From Gammaproteobacteria bacterium (GTDB lineage Bacteria; Pseudomonadota; Gammaproteobacteria; Pseudomonadales; Litorivicinaceae), in contig JAHEDY010000006.1 of assembly GCA_024640985.1 (NCBI GenBank), positions 1-64,000 on the forward strand: DNA of 64,000 nucleotides, read 5' to 3'. Both the position numbers and the translations under genes were made by a program. How positions within the stretch are numbered: position 1 is the first letter of the stretch; every line of letters starts with the position of its first letter. Under the pieces are notes generated by a model. That model ran no database searches, had not been told where the DNA came from, and saw only the letters and a program-made list of their open reading frames with translations. This document shows, in pieces, positions 1 to 6,396 of the stretch.

Positions 1-1
1 A

Positions 2-61
2 AGACCTTTAGATGTACACAGATGGAGTGATCATCCTGAAGTGAAGCAGTTGATTAAATAG
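2..61 (+). CDS. 3' end of an upstream gene (partial)
   Basis: An open frame enters from the left edge and stops at TAG (59-61). The 19 visible residues, RPLDVHRWSDHPEVKQLIK, have a composition typical of a real protein rather than of noise. Too little is present to name a family. A short AT-rich gap follows before the lipoprotein gene. Confidence 0.4.
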   Translation, partial: RPLDVHRWSDHPEVKQLIK

Positions 62-135
62 TTGTACACTAGCCTAACAGACCAAAATTTTGTTTTTCCT
101 ATGCGACGATTGTCCGAGAGTTTTTGGAGAATAGA

Positions 136-435
136 ATGAAGCTGATTTTTAATAGTGTAGTCGTTTTATTAATGCTAACAGGTTGCTCGGGTAGCGGATT
201 AAAGATGAGTTCTTGGTTAGGTGTATCCGAACAGCAGTTAGTGAATCAGCTTGGCGTTCCTCACGAAATTGATGAACAGCAGGCTCAGAAAAATTTGATT
301 TGGTTTCGCTATATTGAAGAGACTCCAACATGCGAAGACCGTTTTACGATTCGGAACGATAGGGTCACCACGTACTTTTCTGATTGTGGCATTTGGGGTG
401 GATTTAATGGCCCTGTTTACCAAGGCAAAAGATAG
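136..435 (+). CDS. Small outer-membrane-type lipoprotein, BamE/SmpA-like fold possible
   Basis: A 99-residue protein of unknown function. It begins with a classical lipoprotein signal: a lysine, a hydrophobic stretch, and a lipobox LTGC with the lipidated cysteine at residue 17, followed by a Gly/Ser-rich tether. The mature part contains a segment of the form WLGVSEQQLVNQLGVP, which resembles the helix-turn motif opening BamE/SmpA-like domains, and two further cysteines (in PTCED and SDCGI) that could form a disulfide in the periplasm. I chose ATG 136 over a TTG at 124 because GGAGA sits just upstream of the ATG and the signal peptide then has normal proportions. It stands alone, between the end of an unidentified gene and a gene remnant on the other strand. 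Confidence 0.7.
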   Translation: MKLIFNSVVVLLMLTGCSGSGLKMSSWLGVSEQQLVNQLGVPHEIDEQQAQKNLIWFRYIEETPTCEDRFTIRNDRVTTYFSDCGIWGGFNGPVYQGKR

Positions 436-559
436 AAATATCTAGAACCTGCTCAAACTTACCAGCGGCTAAATTCAAAGGGCTAGAGCATAGCCTCTGA
501 TGTAATTGATTTACGTTGGTTTGGCTAAGACAGGGGTTGAGTACGTCAAAAGAAAGAAG

Positions 560-588
560 CAGAGGGTTAGCCACCTACAAACCCTCTG
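560..588 (-). terminator. Rho-independent terminator of the fragment at 602-991
   Basis: Nine-base-pair hairpin CAGAGGGTT/AACCCTCTG with an 11-nt loop. On the minus strand it is followed by the pyrimidine-rich CTTCTTTCTTTTG. It lies 14 bp past the stop codon of the leftward frame, which argues that this frame is the true 3' end of a gene. Confidence 0.6.
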
Positions 589-601
589 TGCCGCTCATCT
601 G

Positions 602-991
602 TCAAATAACAAGACTTAACAAGTTATCAGACACTGTACCGGTTCCTATGATTTGGATATCTCCAACAACTGTTGAGTCAGCTGATGCGATCAAAGAACC
701 ACCATTACCGACGAAGATGTCTGGAATTCCATCACCAGCAATACCCATCTGTAAACTGCCACCATTAGCGATAGTCACACTACCGGTCGCTCCAGCATAG
801 CTATCAGCTGTATTACTACCCGAATACATCCCTTCAGGCATTTCTCCGATAGACATCTGAGCTAGTTGATCGCCCATAACTAGACTGGATGATCCATCAA
901 TGACTAACGTTCCCGAACCATTGGAAAATTCACCAACAATTAGCTGGCCCACCTGTTCACCCCCTATGTGACGCATAAGTGGTTTATTCAC
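602..991 (-). pseudogene. Remnant of a beta-helical adhesin/autotransporter-passenger-like protein
   Basis: A 129-residue frame made of Gly/Ser/Thr-rich segments alternating with short hydrophobic strands, for example GSGTLVIDGSSSLVM, GSVTIANGGSLQM and VGNGGSLIASA. This resembles the passenger-associated repeats of autotransporters and similar parallel beta-helix surface proteins. There is no signal peptide, no beta-barrel domain and no sorting motif. In-frame stops lie just upstream of its GTG start (991), so it looks like the 3'-terminal piece of a larger gene whose 5' part has been lost. A terminator hairpin follows the stop. Alternatively it is a short expressed protein; an internal ATG at 976 exists, but no convincing ribosome binding site is seen. 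Confidence 0.4.
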
Positions 992-1221
992 TAAGATGGA
1001 AATACATCGTCATTGCTTCACACGCAGATGAAGCATTTGGTGTGAGGCATAAGTGAGTGGGTACTGATAAGAGTTAGCAAGATTCACAGCACGTGCACAA
1101 ATGGTAGATCATTTATCGGTATTGACTGTGAACTCATACCCAGTGAACACTAGCAATTGCAGGTAATCATTGAAGCATTGGTGCTGTGCACAGGAATCAG
1201 GTCCCTCTCTGGCCACGATCT

Positions 1222-1243
1222 TTTCCAGGATCCTGACTGGAAA
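1222..1243. repeat. Inverted repeat TTTCCAG/CTGGAAA
   Basis: Perfect 7-bp arms (1222-1228 and 1237-1243) separated by 8 nt. It sits in gene-free DNA ten bases before a second, longer inverted repeat. Neither arm is followed by a T-tract, so a terminator role is not obvious. Confidence 0.5.
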
Positions 1244-1252
1244 CATAAATCC

Positions 1253-1296
1253 AGGCTTCGACCATACAGTGTGATTTCCCCAACCTGTCGAAGCCT
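1253..1296. repeat. Perfect 10-bp inverted repeat AGGCTTCGAC/GTCGAAGCCT
   Basis: The arms at 1253-1262 and 1287-1296 are exact reverse complements with 24 nt between them. They could form a long-looped hairpin, bind a dimeric protein, or be the ends of a small decayed element. Function unknown. Confidence 0.55.
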
Positions 1297-1353
1297 ATTC
1301 ACCGCTTGCATTTCTTGAAATCAAAACCGACGAATCATCGACTTGAAAATAAA

Positions 1354-1383
1354 ATATGCGCAGATATTGCGTTATGCACATAT
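1354..1383. promoter_or_regulatory. Imperfect palindrome overlapping a promoter (possible operator)
   Basis: ATATGCGCA (1354-1362) and TGCACATAT (1375-1383) are inverted copies with one mismatch. The palindrome covers the -35 region of the promoter proposed for the 51-residue protein gene, a typical place for a repressor site. Confidence 0.35.
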
Positions 1384-1395
1384 TGCCAGTATAAA
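1367..1395 (+). promoter_or_regulatory. Putative sigma-70 promoter of the small gene at 1434
   Basis: TTGCGT (1367-1372), a 17-bp spacer, then TATAAA (1390-1395). The start codon at 1434 would leave a 5' leader of about 30 nt carrying the ribosome binding site. Confidence 0.4.
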
Positions 1396-1433
1396 TATTA
1401 AACGTTGTCTGCGAACCACGAAGGAGAAAGGAA

Positions 1434-1589
1434 ATGATTCCAGTCGGTGTTGGTCGCGGATTGCTCGGTTCATACGCGAGAATCGTTGAGCAAGAGATCC
1501 AAGACCAGAAAAAAAGAAGAATGCTGTCTAACCATCAGATCGGGAAGAAAGGATTAATTGCGCGATTCCTATTAGGAATTAAATTTTAA
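1434..1589 (+). CDS. Small basic protein of unknown function (51 aa)
   Basis: A short frame preceded by AAGGAGAAAGGA, with AGGAG (1422-1426) 7 nt from the ATG, one of the best Shine-Dalgarno sequences in this window. The product begins MIPVGVGRGLLGSYARIVEQ. It then has a highly charged stretch rich in Lys, Arg and Gln around residues 19-30, and ends in a hydrophobic/basic segment, GLIARFLLGIKF, that could be an amphipathic membrane-binding helix. I do not recognise a family. A hairpin shared with the convergent genes on the other strand follows the stop. The combination of promoter, ribosome binding site and terminator makes it a credible expressed gene despite its size. Confidence 0.6.
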   Translation: MIPVGVGRGLLGSYARIVEQEIQDQKKRRMLSNHQIGKKGLIARFLLGIKF

Positions 1590-1597
1590 TCCACAAC

Positions 1598-1625
1598 AGA
1601 CCGCCTGATATGTTTCACGCGGTCT
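1598..1625. terminator. Hairpin between convergent small genes
   Basis: AGACCGC (1598-1604) pairs with GCGGTCT (1619-1625) across a 14-nt loop. It lies between the stop of the rightward 51-aa gene and the stop of the leftward 52-aa gene, where a bidirectional terminator would be expected. The T-tract is poor on both sides (CTCTCC on the plus strand), so termination may be weak. Confidence 0.4.
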
Positions 1626-1639
1626 CTCTCCTTGATTTA

Positions 1640-1798
1640 TTACGGGTCAGATTTCACTTCCGGTAATTGACATTGACCTTTGGCGCACGCTTGGCGCGCC
1701 TGAAGACGTTCGATCGCGCGATCTATGTCGCGCGTTAGATAATATAAGGTGACGATCCACCACCATATTTTCTGAATGGGAGTGTGTTCTTCTACCAT
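1640..1798 (-). CDS. Small single-pass membrane protein (52 aa), unknown function
   Basis: Second gene of a two-gene leftward unit: it starts nine bases after the stop codon of the 44-aa gene, and the intervening AGGTAGGTG can act as ribosome binding site. The product begins MVEEHTPIQKIWWWIVTLYY. It thus has a short charged N-terminus and then a Trp/Tyr-rich hydrophobic segment (about residues 11-21) that may lie in or on the membrane. An acidic/basic helix (RDIDRAIERLQARQ) and a tail with two cysteines (C38 and C43, CAKGQC) follow. I do not recognise a family. Coupling to the FliF-tail-like gene suggests the two act together. Confidence 0.55.
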   Translation of the reverse strand: MVEEHTPIQKIWWWIVTLYYLTRDIDRAIERLQARQACAKGQCQLPEVKSDP

Positions 1799-1807
1799 GA
1801 TAGACAC

Positions 1808-1942
1808 CTACCTTTTTGGTTTTTTGTGTGCAGGTACATCCGACGTCATCCACTTTCGAATCACCGCAGCGATTCGCTTGGGATCATCTTTCACCTGTTT
1901 CCTTAATTTTAAGAACTCTCTAATCCGGTCATCGTCTGCCAT
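1808..1942 (-). CDS. 44-aa protein resembling the FliG-binding C-terminal tail of FliF
   Basis: A short frame preceded by GGGAG, 6 nt from its ATG. The central segment KDDPKRIAAVIRKWMTSD closely matches, from memory, the extreme C-terminus of the flagellar MS-ring protein FliF of enterobacteria (NDPRVVALVIRQWMSND), the part that inserts into the N-terminal domain of the switch protein FliG. The first 18 residues are charged and predicted helical, and the C-terminus is Lys/Pro rich. No other flagellar gene is present here. The family link is inferred from this single motif; the protein could instead belong to an unrelated small helical family. It forms a two-gene unit with the 52-aa membrane protein. 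Confidence 0.5.
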   Translation of the reverse strand: MADDDRIREFLKLRKQVKDDPKRIAAVIRKWMTSDVPAHKKPKR

Positions 1943-2042
1943 CTGAAACTCCCACTTGGGACTGAATTATCTACCAATTCGGATCTGACAGACCATCGCA
2001 ATCCCATAAATCTGACCTGATCTTCCCTAAATCGTTGAAATT

Positions 2043-2064
2043 ATCCTAAATAATCTCTTAGGAT
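2043..2064. promoter_or_regulatory. Inverted repeat over the promoter of the zinc-ribbon gene
   Basis: ATCCTAA (2043-2049) and TTAGGAT (2058-2064) are perfect inverted repeats. A TTGAAA at 2035-2040 and TAGGAT at 2059-2064 could serve as -35 and -10 elements with an 18-bp spacer, so the palindrome would cover the -10 region. It lies in the divergent gap between two small genes. Confidence 0.35.
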
Positions 2065-2098
2065 GCAGATACCACTGACCTTTAAAAGGAATTGAATT

Positions 2099-2410
2099 GT
2101 GCGTACATGTTCTGTCTGCGGCACCGAAATCGATAAAACAACCGCTTATACGAAAACTGGTGAACAAAAGCCCCAAGGGCGTCGTTGTGTTAACTGTGTC
2201 GATGGGGCGTCTGTCGAAGCCGAGCCAACACCTGCACCACAGACAATGACAGAAGCACCAAAATCTGCTCCTCAGGCAGGCACTAAAGCAACAACAGCCA
2301 CTGAATCGATCCCTGCGACGAATGATGCAGACGAGGAAGCGAGCTCAACAATGAAATACATCATCGGCGCAGTCGTTGTTGCCGTCGTTTTGTGGCTCGT
2401 GATTGAGTAA
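2099..2410 (+). CDS. Tail-anchored zinc-ribbon protein, unknown function
   Basis: A 103-residue protein with three clear parts. A zinc ribbon at the N-terminus is defined by cysteines 4, 7, 30 and 33 (two CxxC knuckles). A low-complexity Ala/Pro/Thr/Glu linker runs over about residues 37-80. A single transmembrane helix (MKYIIGAVVVAVVLWLVIE) fills the last 19 residues. It is thus predicted to sit in the inner membrane by a C-terminal anchor, with the ribbon in the cytoplasm. The start is GTG at 2099, with AAGGA upstream. Similar zinc-ribbon-plus-TM architectures are common in bacteria but mostly uncharacterised. It converges on the TSUP permease gene. Confidence 0.65.
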   Translation: MRTCSVCGTEIDKTTAYTKTGEQKPQGRRCVNCVDGASVEAEPTPAPQTMTEAPKSAPQAGTKATTATESIPATNDADEEASSTMKYIIGAVVVAVVLWLVIE

Positions 2411-2430
2411 TCACACCAACTGAAACTTGG

Positions 2431-3189
2431 TTACAATAGCAAGGCTGCTCCTCCTGCGAGCAGCGTCGCCGTAAATAAAAACCATCGCAGTAGTTTGGGG
2501 TCAGCATACACAGCAAGTTTGACACCGAAATAAGCGCCTGCGACATAGCCGATCGACAGAATCAATCCCGCGATCCAAGCAACCTGGTCTTGCCAAATAA
2601 AGATGGCGAGTGAGACTGCTGTGAAGACGAATGTGCAAACGAGTTTGATTGCATTTGCCCGAACAATGTCATATCGCAAAGTTCCAGCAATAGACGCCAA
2701 CAGTAAAAACCCAACGCCGGCTTGAACAAACCCACCATAAAATCCAGCCGCTAACAATCCGACACGCGCCGACGGCGTTTCACTCACTCGACGCACTTCA
2801 GTTCCAGTCGGAGGAGACACCACTGCTGGACGGAATAGAACCAACAGTGACATGCCAATCATCGTTCCAATGAGCAGAGGTTTCAGGATATCCGGCGGCG
2901 CAAATGCTGCCGCTAAAGAACCAAAAAGACCACCGATCGCCATCGGTATTAAAATCGCCTTAAGGTCAAAGGTCTCAAGTCTGTCATGTCGCTTAAATTC
3001 AGAAATGGCGACCACCGACTCGACAAAAATACCCACTCGATTCGTTGCGTTCGCGACTTCTGGAGGCATTCCCATCATCATTAATGTGGGCAACACTAAA
3101 TTCGATCCACCGCCGGCCACCGTATTGATCGCACCGGCGAGTAATGCAACAAATATCAGGATCGCTATGTCTAAGCCGGCAAGTTCCAT
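2431..3189 (-). CDS. TSUP family (TauE/SafE) membrane permease
   Basis: A 252-residue, very hydrophobic protein with about eight predicted membrane helices. The first half contains the family hallmark GAINTVAGGGSNLVLPTLM followed by NATNRVG, and the second half contains the related repeat GFYGGFVQAGVGFLLL. TauE/SafE proteins are inner-membrane transporters, mostly thought to export or import small organosulfur or organic anions, but the substrate cannot be read from sequence. It lies downstream of the PHP phosphatase gene on the same strand with a gap of about 100 bp. A second, distinct TSUP gene occurs near 50 kb. Confidence 0.85.
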   Translation of the reverse strand: MELAGLDIAILIFVALLAGAINTVAGGGSNLVLPTLMMMGMPPEVANATNRVGIFVESVVAISEFKRHDRLETFDLKAILIPMAIGGLFGSLAAAFAPPDILKPLLIGTMIGMSLLVLFRPAVVSPPTGTEVRRVSETPSARVGLLAAGFYGGFVQAGVGFLLLASIAGTLRYDIVRANAIKLVCTFVFTAVSLAIFIWQDQVAWIAGLILSIGYVAGAYFGVKLAVYADPKLLRWFLFTATLLAGGAALLL

Positions 3190-3287
3190 TGAAGACTTCT
3201 TTCAAAATCGGCAAGGATACTCACCCTTTGTTTAAACACAAAGCAATGGGCCTAGATTAAAGAGAACATCAGTGCCAATAATCGAAG

Positions 3288-4067
3288 TTACATCTCAATA
3301 ATCGGGGGCAAATCGACCTCAGCCAACCATCCCGAAAGCTCGTCGACAACCGGTTTGTCATGCTCTGCTAAAAACTCAAGAAGGCGCTTTGGGCTCATGG
3401 TCACGACCTGACTTTCAGGAAAACCAATTTGCTGAATTTTCTTGAGCGCGATATCCACATCGCCAACAGTGTAGTGAACATGCGAATCACTGGATAACGC
3501 AACTTTCCAGTCGAGCGCATGAACAGTCTCAAGAATTTCAACGCAAAAAGGTTCACTACCTAATCTCGAACTGACAAAGGATGAGTTGTTGATCTCGATC
3601 AGCACATTATGATCACGTGCGGCCCGCACGACTTCTTTGATATCAATTGGATAATTTGGATTACCAGGGTGCCCAAGAATCTGTATTAAGCCGGTTTCCA
3701 TCGCCTCAATGGCAGCTTGAGTGTGCTCTTTTCGTGTGGATGGTGGAAATACCGGCTCATGGAAGCTTGCGATTCCAAAATCCATAAAACTCATGAGCAT
3801 CTCGTTCACATCGAGCCGACGATGTTCAGATGGACAAATATTCGCCTCAACTCCACGAAGCATCGCAACCCCGTATCGAACCCGAGGAAGTACCCGCATA
3901 TTTCCAAAATGCCAAGGATGCGGTGAGTCAGGCATCTCTGGGCCATGATCGGTAATACTGAATAGCTGCAACCCTTTCTCTGACGCCGCCCGAAAATATT
4001 CTTCCACTGTTGAATAGGCGTGAGTGCTGGCAACCGTGTGTGCGTGCGTATCGGTCAGATGCTTCAT
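3288..4067 (-). CDS. PHP-domain metal-dependent phosphatase, YcdX type
   Basis: A 259-residue protein that follows E. coli YcdX along its length. It has the opening DTHAHTVASTHAYST, then FSITDHGPEMPDSPH, a GVEANI strand, FHEPVF, GHPGNPNYPID, EINNSSF and the final SSDSHVHYTVG. The histidines and aspartates in these segments are the metal ligands (typically three zinc ions) of the PHP fold, and all are present. YcdX-like enzymes hydrolyse phosphate monoesters; the natural substrate is uncertain. The start is supported by GTAGGAGGAAAG just upstream of the ATG. It is divergent from the acyltransferase gene. Confidence 0.88.
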   Translation of the reverse strand: MKHLTDTHAHTVASTHAYSTVEEYFRAASEKGLQLFSITDHGPEMPDSPHPWHFGNMRVLPRVRYGVAMLRGVEANICPSEHRRLDVNEMLMSFMDFGIASFHEPVFPPSTRKEHTQAAIEAMETGLIQILGHPGNPNYPIDIKEVVRAARDHNVLIEINNSSFVSSRLGSEPFCVEILETVHALDWKVALSSDSHVHYTVGDVDIALKKIQQIGFPESQVVTMSPKRLLEFLAEHDKPVVDELSGWLAEVDLPPIIEM

Positions 4068-4118
4068 TCTTTCCTCCTACTTGATTTCTGTAGTGTATGA
4101 AGGTTTTATTTCAGAGTC

Positions 4119-4976
4119 TTGACGTTTGATGAATTGATCTTGAAACCACAAACCATTTCATATGCTGAAGATTGGATGCCCGTCCCGCAAAGGCTTTTGA
4201 TCAAAACCATGGAAGCCCTTACCGGGCGAGGTCGCTTGATGCGGAGGTATCGTAACTTCCAATCTGCATCCACAACCTTTCAAACCCCAGATGTTTGGGA
4301 CGTCGCCATCGACCATCTCGGATGTCGTGGCCCATCAACCGATCAGTTTACGCTTCCATCGCGACGCAAAGATAAGGGCTTACTGTTGATTGCAAACCAT
4401 CCCTTTGGCGTTGCCGACGGGGTGACATTGGCATGGATCGCATCTCGGATCGATCCGAATTTTCGAGTGATCGCCAATGGTGTCTTACGACAAGAGCCAT
4501 CGTTGAATCCAAATATCCTGCCGATTGAATTTCAACCAGGTCGGCAAGCCACCAAACAGAATGTAGAAACCCGACGTCAGTCGATTCAGACACTCAAATC
4601 CGGCGGCGTTGTCGCTCTCTTCCCAGCGGGCGCAGTCTCTTGGTCACAACGCCCAGGAGCACCCGTCGAGGATGATGCATGGAAACCACTAGTCAGCCGA
4701 TTGATCAAAGCCTCAAACTGCGACGTCCTACCCATTCGTTTTGAGGGCGCCAATTCAAAACTCTTCCAGAAAGCCTCTCGGACCGCGTTAAGCTTGCGCC
4801 TTGGTCTTTACATGCACGAAATCAAGCGGCGACTCGATCAACCCATATGCTTTGAACTTCTCCCGACAATCGACTTTGAAACGATTCCCGAACTCCCAGA
4901 TCAAGCGCTTGCCCACTGGCTGAGAAATCAGCTATTTGCAGGGAGTGGAATCCATTCATCATCACCAGGGACTTGA
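4119..4976 (+). CDS. Lysophospholipid/1-acylglycerol-3-phosphate acyltransferase family protein
   Basis: A 285-residue protein carrying the acyltransferase block NHPFGVADG (about residues 93-101). The His and Asp of this HX(4-5)D motif form the catalytic pair of PlsC-like enzymes. A FPAGAVS block (about 167-173) corresponds to the phosphate-binding motif III. A preceding segment, LLLIANHP, and the lack of a long transmembrane helix suggest a peripheral inner-membrane enzyme. The exact acceptor (lyso-lipid, ornithine lipid or other) is not determined. The proposed start is TTG at 4119, because no ATG or GTG lies upstream in frame; an ATG 57 bases later is a possible alternative. It overlaps the convergent pirin gene by 49 bp. 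Confidence 0.75.
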   Translation: MTFDELILKPQTISYAEDWMPVPQRLLIKTMEALTGRGRLMRRYRNFQSASTTFQTPDVWDVAIDHLGCRGPSTDQFTLPSRRKDKGLLLIANHPFGVADGVTLAWIASRIDPNFRVIANGVLRQEPSLNPNILPIEFQPGRQATKQNVETRRQSIQTLKSGGVVALFPAGAVSWSQRPGAPVEDDAWKPLVSRLIKASNCDVLPIRFEGANSKLFQKASRTALSLRLGLYMHEIKRRLDQPICFELLPTIDFETIPELPDQALAHWLRNQLFAGSGIHSSSPGT

Positions 4977-5800
4977 TCAAAGCGCCCCCCGACCCAGTCT
5001 ATTTTCGCCTGCTCAATGCGTGCTGGATCCGAAGCCACAAAGTTCCACCACAAATACCGCGGGCCATCCAGCGGCTCCCCCCCAAAACAGAGCACACGAG
5101 CACCCACGGGGGCTTTGATCTGAACATCGCGATCAGGCGACAACACCAAAAGTTCCGATGCTGGGTAACTCACTCCGTCAACCTCAAGCGGTCCATTGGC
5201 ACTATAGATGGCTCGCTCCACCTGGCCTTTCGGATAGTGAATCCGACCCCCAGGTTGCATCTGCAGATCGACGTATAACGATTCAGCCGGGAAATCAACC
5301 GGACTTTGAAGCCCTAACCAATTACCCAATAACACTCGGCCCTCGACCTCAGACTCAGAAAAGGTCGGAAGAGAACCTTCACCATAGTGACGAAAATCTG
5401 GCTGAGTGTTTTCCATTGTCTTTGGCAACGCCAACCAGCTTTGAATACCAAATAACTGAGAGACACCCTGTCTTGATACTGAATCCGATCGCTCTGAATG
5501 CACGATTCCAGATCCAGCTGTCATCAAATTCACGGCATCAGGACCAATGATCATATCGTTGCCCAAGCTATCTCTATGCTGCATTGAGCCCGCAAACAAA
5601 TAACTCAATGTCGACAATCCAATGTGTGGATGAGGACGTACATCAAGGCCAACACCCTCTAACAATTCTCCGGGACCAAACTGATCCCAAAAAACAAAGG
5701 ATCCAACGGAACGCTTTTCTCGAGAGGGTAACGCACGTTTAACCTCTAAATTTCCGATGTCTGACGTTCGCGGAATAATTTGTAATTCAACAGAATGCAT
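4928..5800 (-). CDS. Pirin family protein (cupin)
   Basis: A 290-residue bicupin. The N-terminal domain has the pirin metal-binding histidines in [11 protein letters not shown] and the GSGIVHSE segment; bacterial pirins bind iron and include quercetinase-like dioxygenases and regulatory partners. The C-terminal cupin half is less conserved, as usual. I moved the start from 5812 to ATG 5800 because GGAGGTGTGT lies exactly upstream of that codon. It is divergent from trmL and overlaps the acyltransferase gene at its 3' end. The biological role here is unknown. Confidence 0.85.
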   Translation of the reverse strand: MHSVELQIIPRTSDIGNLEVKRALPSREKRSVGSFVFWDQFGPGELLEGVGLDVRPHPHIGLSTLSYLFAGSMQHRDSLGNDMIIGPDAVNLMTAGSGIVHSERSDSVSRQGVSQLFGIQSWLALPKTMENTQPDFRHYGEGSLPTFSESEVEGRVLLGNWLGLQSPVDFPAESLYVDLQMQPGGRIHYPKGQVERAIYSANGPLEVDGVSYPASELLVLSPDRDVQIKAPVGARVLCFGGEPLDGPRYLWWNFVASDPARIEQAKIDWVGGRFDQVPGDDEWIPLPANS

Positions 5801-5931
5801 ACACACCTCCATTGTTAATGTTTAAGGACTTCAGACGAAAGAAAAAGAGCTATCTGGATGCCGGATTCGGTCCATTTTGGAAAGAAGCCAGCCTACTTCC
5901 TTTTCATCATCAACGCGCGTATCGTCTCGCC

Positions 5932-6396
5932 ATGCTCAATATCTGCCTTTATCAGCCCGAAATACCGCCGAATACAGGCAATATCATCCGCTTATGTGCA
6001 AACACAGGTAGCCAGTTGCATCTCATTAAACCTCTAGGCTTTTCTCTTGATGAAAAATCCGTGCGACGCTCGGGACTCGATTATCACGACCTTGCTCCCG
6101 TCATCGAATTTGACTCTTGGGAGCACTATCGGGACCAACAGAAAAATCGGATCTTTGCCCTCTCGACCAAAGGAAACCAACACTACGACGCGATCGATTT
6201 TCAGCCAGACGATGTATTGTTATTTGGGCCGGAAACACGGGGTCTCCCAGAGGCCATTCGGCATGACCAAGCAATCACAGAAGTGATTCGGATTCCGATG
6301 TGTCCCAATAACCGAAGTCTGAATCTTTCCAATTCCGTCGCAATCGTTCTCTATGAAGCTTGGCGTCAATTGGGCTTTCATGGAGCCATGATTTGA
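5932..6396 (+). CDS. trmL: tRNA (cytidine/uridine-2'-O-)-methyltransferase TrmL
   Basis: A 154-residue SPOUT methyltransferase that methylates the wobble base C34/U34 of tRNA-Leu isoacceptors, using S-adenosylmethionine. It begins like E. coli TrmL ([20 protein letters not shown]). It ends with the trefoil-knot motifs [27 protein letters not shown] and [11 protein letters not shown], which build the cofactor pocket. The open frame extends upstream to a TTG at 5812, but homologues begin at the methionine encoded at 5932, so I use that start although no strong ribosome binding site precedes it. The stop overlaps the presumed TTG start of the ABC-F gene, indicating a translationally coupled pair. 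Confidence 0.9.
   Translation: MLNICLYQPEIPPNTGNIIRLCANTGSQLHLIKPLGFSLDEKSVRRSGLDYHDLAPVIEFDSWEHYRDQQKNRIFALSTKGNQHYDAIDFQPDDVLLFGPETRGLPEAIRHDQAITEVIRIPMCPNNRSLNLSNSVAIVLYEAWRQLGFHGAMI

Larger units (their letters stand above)
992..1433. other. 440 bp without a recognisable gene; contains inverted repeats
   Basis: No supported coding frame on either strand. The region holds two hairpins, at 1222-1243 and 1253-1296, and the promoter region of the small gene at 1434. Two imperfect copies of a GAAGCATT(T)GGTG motif occur near 1031 and 1170. It probably contains the decayed 5' part of the adhesin-like gene, plus regulatory DNA. Confidence 0.5.

Noticed and set aside
516-800. 94-codon plus-strand frame opposite the adhesin-like fragment
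   Set aside because: Pro/Thr/Ile-rich shadow of the Gly/Ser repeat frame on the other strand. The terminator orientation supports the minus-strand frame.
1647-1853. 68-codon minus-strand frame
   Set aside because: It overlaps, in another frame, the two short genes at 1640-1798 and 1808-1942, which have ribosome binding sites and better protein character.
2445-2464. GCTGCTC/GAGCAGC hairpin between the zinc-ribbon and TSUP genes
   Set aside because: It lies within the last codons of the TSUP gene and has no T-tract; too weak to call a terminator.
2852-3235. 127-codon plus-strand frame inside the TSUP gene
   Set aside because: Antisense shadow of a hydrophobic protein; no start signal.
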